13,848 nt of DNA, from positions 1 to 13,848 of the forward strand of contig JAZONO010000146.1 of the NCBI GenBank assembly GCA_045654545.1, read 5' to 3'. Below are positions 12,460 to 13,848 of this stretch, in pieces; position 1 is the stretch's first letter, and each line of letters opens with the position of its first letter. Both the position numbers and the translations under genes were made by a program. This DNA comes from SIG588 sp045654545. Lineage in GTDB: Bacteria; Bacillota; Clostridia; Oscillospirales; Acutalibacteraceae. The notes under the pieces were generated by a model, which did not search any database, was not told where the DNA came from, and saw only the letters and a list, made by a program, of their open reading frames with translations.

Positions 12460-13605
12460 ATGACCTATCTCGACAATGCCGCCACCACCGCCGTCTGCCG
12501 TGAGGCCGCGGACAAGGCGTTATATATGATGACCGAAGCGTTCGGCAACCCCTCCTCCCTGCACACGGCAGGCTTTCGCGCCGAGCAGGAACTCACCGCC
12601 GCACGTGCTGCCGTGGCCGCCGTGATCGGCGCCGCACCCGAAGAGATCGTGTTCACTTCGGGCGGAACGGAGGCAAACAACCTGGCGGTGTTGGGTGGTG
12701 CCGCCGCCAATGCCCGTGCAGGGCATCATGCCGTGACCACGGCGGTGGAACACGCCAGCGTGGCCGCCGCGTTTGACGAATTGGAAAAGCAAGGCTGGCA
12801 GGTCACCCGACTGGTGCCCGATGCCGAAGGACGCATCACACCCGATACGCTCACAACCGCCTTGCGCGCGGACACGGCGCTGGTGAGCGTGATGACGGTG
12901 AACAACGAAACGGGGGCACGGTTCCCTGTGGAAGAGATGGTTTCCGTGGTGCGCGAGCACGCTCCCCGTGCGCTGTTTCACACCGATGCGGTGCAAGCCG
13001 CCGGCAAACTGCCCATCAAAGTGCAAAAATGGGGTGTGGATCTGTTGACCGTGAGCGGTCACAAACTCCATGCACCCAAAGGGGTGGGTGCTTTGTACAT
13101 ACGGCGCGGTGTGCGCGTCATGCCGCGTGCATTGGGCGGCGAACAGGAAAAAGCCCTGCGCGCAGGCACCGAAGCCGCTCCTGCCATTGCCGCATTCGGC
13201 GCGGCGGTGAAAGCGTTGCCCCCCATGGCGGATACCTACGCCCGTTACGAGGCGTTGCACGCCCGTTTGGTGGCAGGGCTTCATGAGATGCCCGATGCCC
13301 GTTTGCATCTGTCCGCCGACCGCGTGCCCTACATCGTGAACGTCTCCTTCCCCGGTTTGCGCAGTGAAACGCTGCTGCACTTTTTGGCGGAACGGGACGT
13401 GTTTGTGTCCAGCGGATCGGCTTGCTCAAAAGGTAAAAAAAGCACGGTGTTGCAAGCGATGAATCTGCCGCCGGCCGAGATTGACAGCGCGGTGCGCGTC
13501 AGTTTTTGCCACACCACCACCGAAGAGGATATCGACCGTTTCTTGGCGGCTGTGCAAAGTGCCGCCGAAACGCTCACCCGTGTGGCCGCTTTCCGCCGCC
13601 GATAA
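12460..13605 (+). CDS. Cysteine desulfurase (IscS/NifS family)
   Basis: The 381-residue PLP enzyme that removes sulfur from cysteine for Fe-S clusters or tRNA thiolation. It begins TYLDNAATT, the family start. Visible elements are SGGTEANN (67-74), EHAS with PLP-stacking H98, HTDAVQ (D176, Q179), SGHK with Schiff-base K202, and the persulfide loop SSGSACSKGKK with C322. The short NifS-like C-terminus is Arg-rich. ATG 12460 is chosen for GAGG at spacing 9; the longer frame to 12385 would span the promoter. The TAA stop abuts the diverged element copy 3, with a possible Shine-Dalgarno AGAGGAG at 13608-13614. The partner gene, often thiI in Clostridia, is not visible. Confidence 0.94.
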   Translation: MTYLDNAATTAVCREAADKALYMMTEAFGNPSSLHTAGFRAEQELTAARAAVAAVIGAAPEEIVFTSGGTEANNLAVLGGAAANARAGHHAVTTAVEHASVAAAFDELEKQGWQVTRLVPDAEGRITPDTLTTALRADTALVSVMTVNNETGARFPVEEMVSVVREHAPRALFHTDAVQAAGKLPIKVQKWGVDLLTVSGHKLHAPKGVGALYIRRGVRVMPRALGGEQEKALRAGTEAAPAIAAFGAAVKALPPMADTYARYEALHARLVAGLHEMPDARLHLSADRVPYIVNVSFPGLRSETLLHFLAERDVFVSSGSACSKGKKSTVLQAMNLPPAEIDSAVRVSFCHTTTEEDIDRFLAAVQSAAETLTRVAAFRRR

Positions 13606-13848
13606 GCAGAGGAGACGCATCCGAACACGCCTAAAACGGCATAATTTCGATGCTTTTCGGCTTGTTGTCGGTGGCAGGCGACAGCCTTGCCACCTTCGCC
13701 GCACCGCAAATCACACGAAATTCCACTCGTTTTAGGTCGAAGAATGTAAACGGAGCCGATTTTTTCATCGGCAAGGCAAAAGCGCAGTAGATCCTTGCGG
13801 ATTTACGAGCATTTTAACACAGCCGAGGGGAAAATCGGCCCGTTAACA
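13605..13848 (-). mobile_element. Diverged copy 3 of the 273-bp structured element, cut by window edge
   Basis: In reverse complement it follows copy 1: GATTTT, GTTAAAATGCTCG, AATCC-CAAGGAT, CGCTTTTGCCTTG, AAAATC-GGCTC, GGCGAAG, an extended hairpin (GGTGGCAAGGC / GCCTGCCACC, 13663-13687), CGAAAT and ATCCGA near the end. The spacing from GATTTT to the end is 232 bases, against 234 in copy 1. The outermost 14 bases do not match the other copies' ends, and the left end (about 27 bp) lies outside the window. The start at 13605 is inferred by spacing from the conserved ATCCGA. Confidence 0.65.

Overview
The window looks like chromosomal DNA from a GC-rich anaerobic member of the Clostridia (Oscillospiraceae-like). 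The reasons are ferredoxin-dependent 2-oxoacid metabolism, HrcA/CIRCE-type control of groESL, a small exported protein with a BofC-C-like domain, strong Gram-positive Shine-Dalgarno sites, and a palindromic intergenic repeat of a type scattered through gut Clostridia genomes. This assignment is inference; there is no rRNA or other phylogenetic marker.

Layout. 1-60 (minus) is the 5' part of a tRNA-Arg(CCG) with its own promoter. 139-4209 (minus) is a four-gene operon, iorA-iorB-paaK-like-ACT, tightly packed behind a near-consensus promoter. It should interconvert aryl pyruvates, arylacetyl-CoAs and arylacetates. 4351-5524 (plus) is a metal-dependent amidohydrolase gene whose promoter is separated from its ribosome site by a 273-bp repeat. 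5568-7627 (plus) is groES-groEL with promoter, CIRCE and terminator. 7674-7898 holds a hairpin-rich repeat and a terminator but no gene. 7988-8569 is a divergent pair: a small XRE repressor (minus) and a two-helix membrane protein (plus), with two dyad operators over the shared promoter. 8614-11830 (minus) is a class A penicillin-binding protein followed by a kynurenine-formamidase-like cyclase, now split by a second 273-bp repeat. 11968-12309 (plus) is the small exported BofC-C-like protein. 12460-13605 (plus) is an IscS/NifS cysteine desulfurase, followed by a diverged third copy of the 273-bp element that runs off the window.

The most interesting content is this 273-bp element. Copies 1 and 2 have exactly the same length and align without gaps at about 80% identity. 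Each has imperfect terminal inverted repeats of about 27 bp and is flanked by TA dinucleotides, as expected of a mariner/IS630-type MITE. Base changes between the copies are compensatory in several predicted helices, and the two ends have changed together. That points to selection on a fold (RNA or single-stranded DNA) and not just a decaying transposon relic. One copy lies directly after a -10 box, so it should be transcribed as a 5' leader. Another lies exactly in the stop codon of the PBP gene and separates two genes that would otherwise be 16 nt apart.
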